Made by a program: the position numbers and the translations under genes | Assembly (NCBI GenBank): GCA_963761705.1 | Contig: CAVXHK010000001.1 | Span: 2,046,001-2,110,000, forward strand | DNA from: CAVVKW01 sp963761705 | GTDB lineage: Bacteria > Verrucomicrobiota > Verrucomicrobiia > Chthoniobacterales > JAATET01 | Direction of reading: 5' to 3' | Length of the DNA: 64,000 bases | Shown here: positions 63,119 to 64,000 of the stretch, in pieces | Numbering within the stretch: position 1 is the stretch's first letter | Layout: every line of letters starts with the position of its first letter | Notes under the pieces: generated by a model | Seen by the model: the letters and a program-made list of their open reading frames with translations, nothing else | Told to the model about the DNA's origin: nothing | The model's database searches: none

Positions 63119-63400
63119 TCATTTGTTGAGTCGACGGATGATTCGATCGGGGTCGGAGCGAAGATCTATAATCGCCTGAACGAATATGCGATATCCCTCA
63201 ACAGTATAAAAAATTCCGTATGGAAACTTTGGAATAAGTAATCGACGAAATGGCTCCAAGTAAATAGGCCCCGACTTCGGAAAGCGGCAAATCTGTGCGA
63301 TCCGATCATCGAATGCGGCATAGAAGGTATCTCCGTAATCAGAGTAGATCTCCAAGAATTCGATTTCGGCGCCGAGAAGAAGTTCGACTGTGAACTCCAT
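63119..63400 (-). CDS. RelE/ParE-family toxin
   Basis: A 93-residue ParE-like toxin: FTVELLLGAEIEFLEIYSDYGDTFYAAFDDRIAQICRFPKSGPIYLEPFRRLLIPKFPYGIFYTVEGYRIFVQAIIDLRSDPDRIIRRL. The RRLLIPKFPYGIFYTVEG strand pair and the AIIDLRSDPDRI end are typical. It begins directly after the antitoxin stop with no gap. It differs from the 62,407 toxin throughout, so the two cassettes are not recent duplicates. Confidence 0.88.
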   Translation of the reverse strand: MEFTVELLLGAEIEFLEIYSDYGDTFYAAFDDRIAQICRFPKSGPIYLEPFRRLLIPKFPYGIFYTVEGYRIFVQAIIDLRSDPDRIIRRLNK

Positions 63401-63610
63401 CTACTTACCGATTCGCCGCTTGATAGACTCCCATGGGGTTGTGGAATGCATACCAGATCTGAAGGCCGAATATCGCTCTTGGAGCATCTCGACAATGAGC
63501 GGATCTGGTGCAAGTGTCTCGGAAATGGATATTTGGGCCCACAGCTCAGTTGCCAACTCAAATTTTTGGCTGTCCGTGAGCTGTTCGATCTCTGGTAGTT
63601 GTTCGATCAT
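63401..63610 (-). CDS. Addiction-module component antitoxin
   Basis: A 69-residue protein: LPEIEQLTDSQKFELATELWAQISISETLAPDPLIVEMLQERYSAFRSGMHSTTPWESIKRRI. The helical start and the PWESIKRRI end match the addiction-module-component (Unstab_antitox-like) family. It is the partner of the downstream ParE-like toxin. Confidence 0.83.
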   Translation of the reverse strand: MIEQLPEIEQLTDSQKFELATELWAQISISETLAPDPLIVEMLQERYSAFRSGMHSTTPWESIKRRIGK

Positions 63611-63658
63611 GTCCAGAAACTACCCGGTATGTCGGAAAATGGCAATTCCGAGATTCAT

Positions 63659-63780
63659 GGAGCTAACGTCAAGCTCAGCGAACGGGTGTTGAGCAAGGGG
63701 TTGTGATCATCGAGGGTCCGGTCGTGGAATAAAGTTCGGCCACGGCGCGGCTAGGGGTTCGCTGCAGCGCCTTGTTCGGC
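63659..63780 (-). repeat. attC 11, closing the cassette that leaves the window
   Basis: R'' on the minus strand is GCCGAAC (63,780-63,774) and R' is GTTAGCTC (from 63,667 leftwards), matching the R'' of attC 10. It is the shortest and most divergent site in its central region, but the inner arms (GGCTGAGC-like and CGCTGCAGC) are kept. Confidence 0.82.
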
Positions 63781-64000
63781 TGCATTTGTAACCAAAATGG
63801 GCTTTCCGTTCTTAAAATGAAGCTGATAAGTAGTCCCTGATTCGACATTGACCTTCAAAATATATTTCTTTGGATCTTCCAATGATCGTTGCTGAATCGT
63901 TAGAGTGTGTGGCCCAGGCTGGAGTAAAATATATGGAACAACCGTTACTATAGTTCCTGATTTTCTTTTGGGAGACGCTCCATCAACCGAAATGACATGA
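63751..64000 (-). CDS. Partial cassette gene of unknown function, 5' end outside the window
   Basis: A minus-strand frame is open from the window edge to a TAG at 63,753-63,751. The visible 83 residues include VISVDGASPKRKSGTIVTVV, GPHTLTIQQRSLEDPKKYIL and VNVESGTTYQLHFKNGKPIL, a beta-rich pattern like small surface-domain proteins. It ends AEQGAAANP because its attC has R'' GCCGAAC, which gives no stop, so translation runs to the CCCTAG inside the site. The disrupted gene at 57,879 ends the same way. I do not recognise the family. Confidence 0.65.
   Translation of the reverse strand, partial: HVISVDGASPKRKSGTIVTVVPYILLQPGPHTLTIQQRSLEDPKKYILKVNVESGTTYQLHFKNGKPILVTNAAEQGAAANP

Larger units (their letters stand above)
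55692..64000 (-). other. Integron gene-cassette array (11 attC sites, no integrase in window)
   Basis: Eleven attC-type sites of 120-129 bp, highly similar to each other, divide 8.3 kb into ten complete cassettes plus one cut by the window end. Genes are on the minus strand and each ends at or inside the attC to its left. The L'' arm of each site carries an extra unpaired base relative to L' (GGCTGCAGC against GGCTGAGC), as in known attC sites, and this gives the same polarity. Cassettes are visibly AT-richer than the chromosome. Homogeneous sites and toxin-antitoxin content are typical of sedentary chromosomal integrons. An intI gene, if any, should lie to the right of 64,000. Confidence 0.9.

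Noticed and set aside
55692..63780. CRISPR array
   Set aside because: The repeats are 120-129 bp, imperfectly palindromic, and separated by whole genes of varied length rather than short uniform spacers. They fit attC sites.

Overview
The window reads as part of a GC-rich bacterial chromosome, most probably Verrucomicrobiota. The pointers are dapL (LL-diaminopimelate aminotransferase, common in the PVC group), a UdgX / radical SAM pair, DUF5069 and DUF4230 genes, secreted proteins with a shared C-terminal beta module, and short intergenic palindromes of the kind seen in that phylum. This placement is inference from gene families. I found no rRNA or tRNA gene and no CRISPR.

Positions 1-24,000 hold housekeeping and accessory metabolism: a spermidine-synthase-like methyltransferase, DUF5069, a fused flavin oxidoreductase / polyferredoxin membrane protein, glycosyltransferases, a UDP-sugar epimerase, an M20 peptidase, prolyl-tRNA synthetase, a ROK kinase, the UdgX / radical SAM operon, a GH5-like hydrolase, a DUF255 thioredoxin-fold protein, an alcohol dehydrogenase and the sucAB genes of 2-oxoglutarate dehydrogenase.

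Positions 24,000-34,700 are dominated by a long minus-strand sodium operon: a BacNav-type voltage-gated Na+ channel, a pfam07399-type Na+/H+ antiporter, the Mrp antiporter genes A-G, and a CNNM/CBS transporter. A LysR-family gene lies just beyond it. Two more probable Na+-coupled carriers, a BASS-family symporter and ActP-type acetate permease, lie at 42.5 and 46.7 kb. Sodium cycling is therefore a theme of the window.

Positions 35,000-55,300 carry cell-surface glycosyltransferases, a GH1 lipoprotein, a repeat-rich secreted protein, sodB, dapL and an MFS exporter. The stretch also holds reading-frame damage: a decayed DUF1254 gene, frameshifts in rfbB, rfbD and an aldo/keto reductase, and a YkgJ-type gene with no visible start. 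Either this flank is decaying or the assembly has small indels.

The most striking part is 55,692-64,000: a chromosomal integron cassette array. Eleven attC sites of 120-129 bp, very alike, separate ten complete AT-richer cassettes and one that runs off the end. Genes are on the minus strand, so attI and the integrase, if present, would lie to the right of the window. Six cassettes carry toxin-antitoxin pairs (MntA/HepT, YefM/YoeB, VapB/VapC, DUF433/DUF5615, and two addiction-module/ParE pairs). One carries a DUF3592 membrane protein. One carries a secreted unknown split by a complete IS4-family element with a 9-bp target duplication. Two look decayed. Within most cassettes the two terminal 7-mers match each other, as expected if each cassette was a circular unit.
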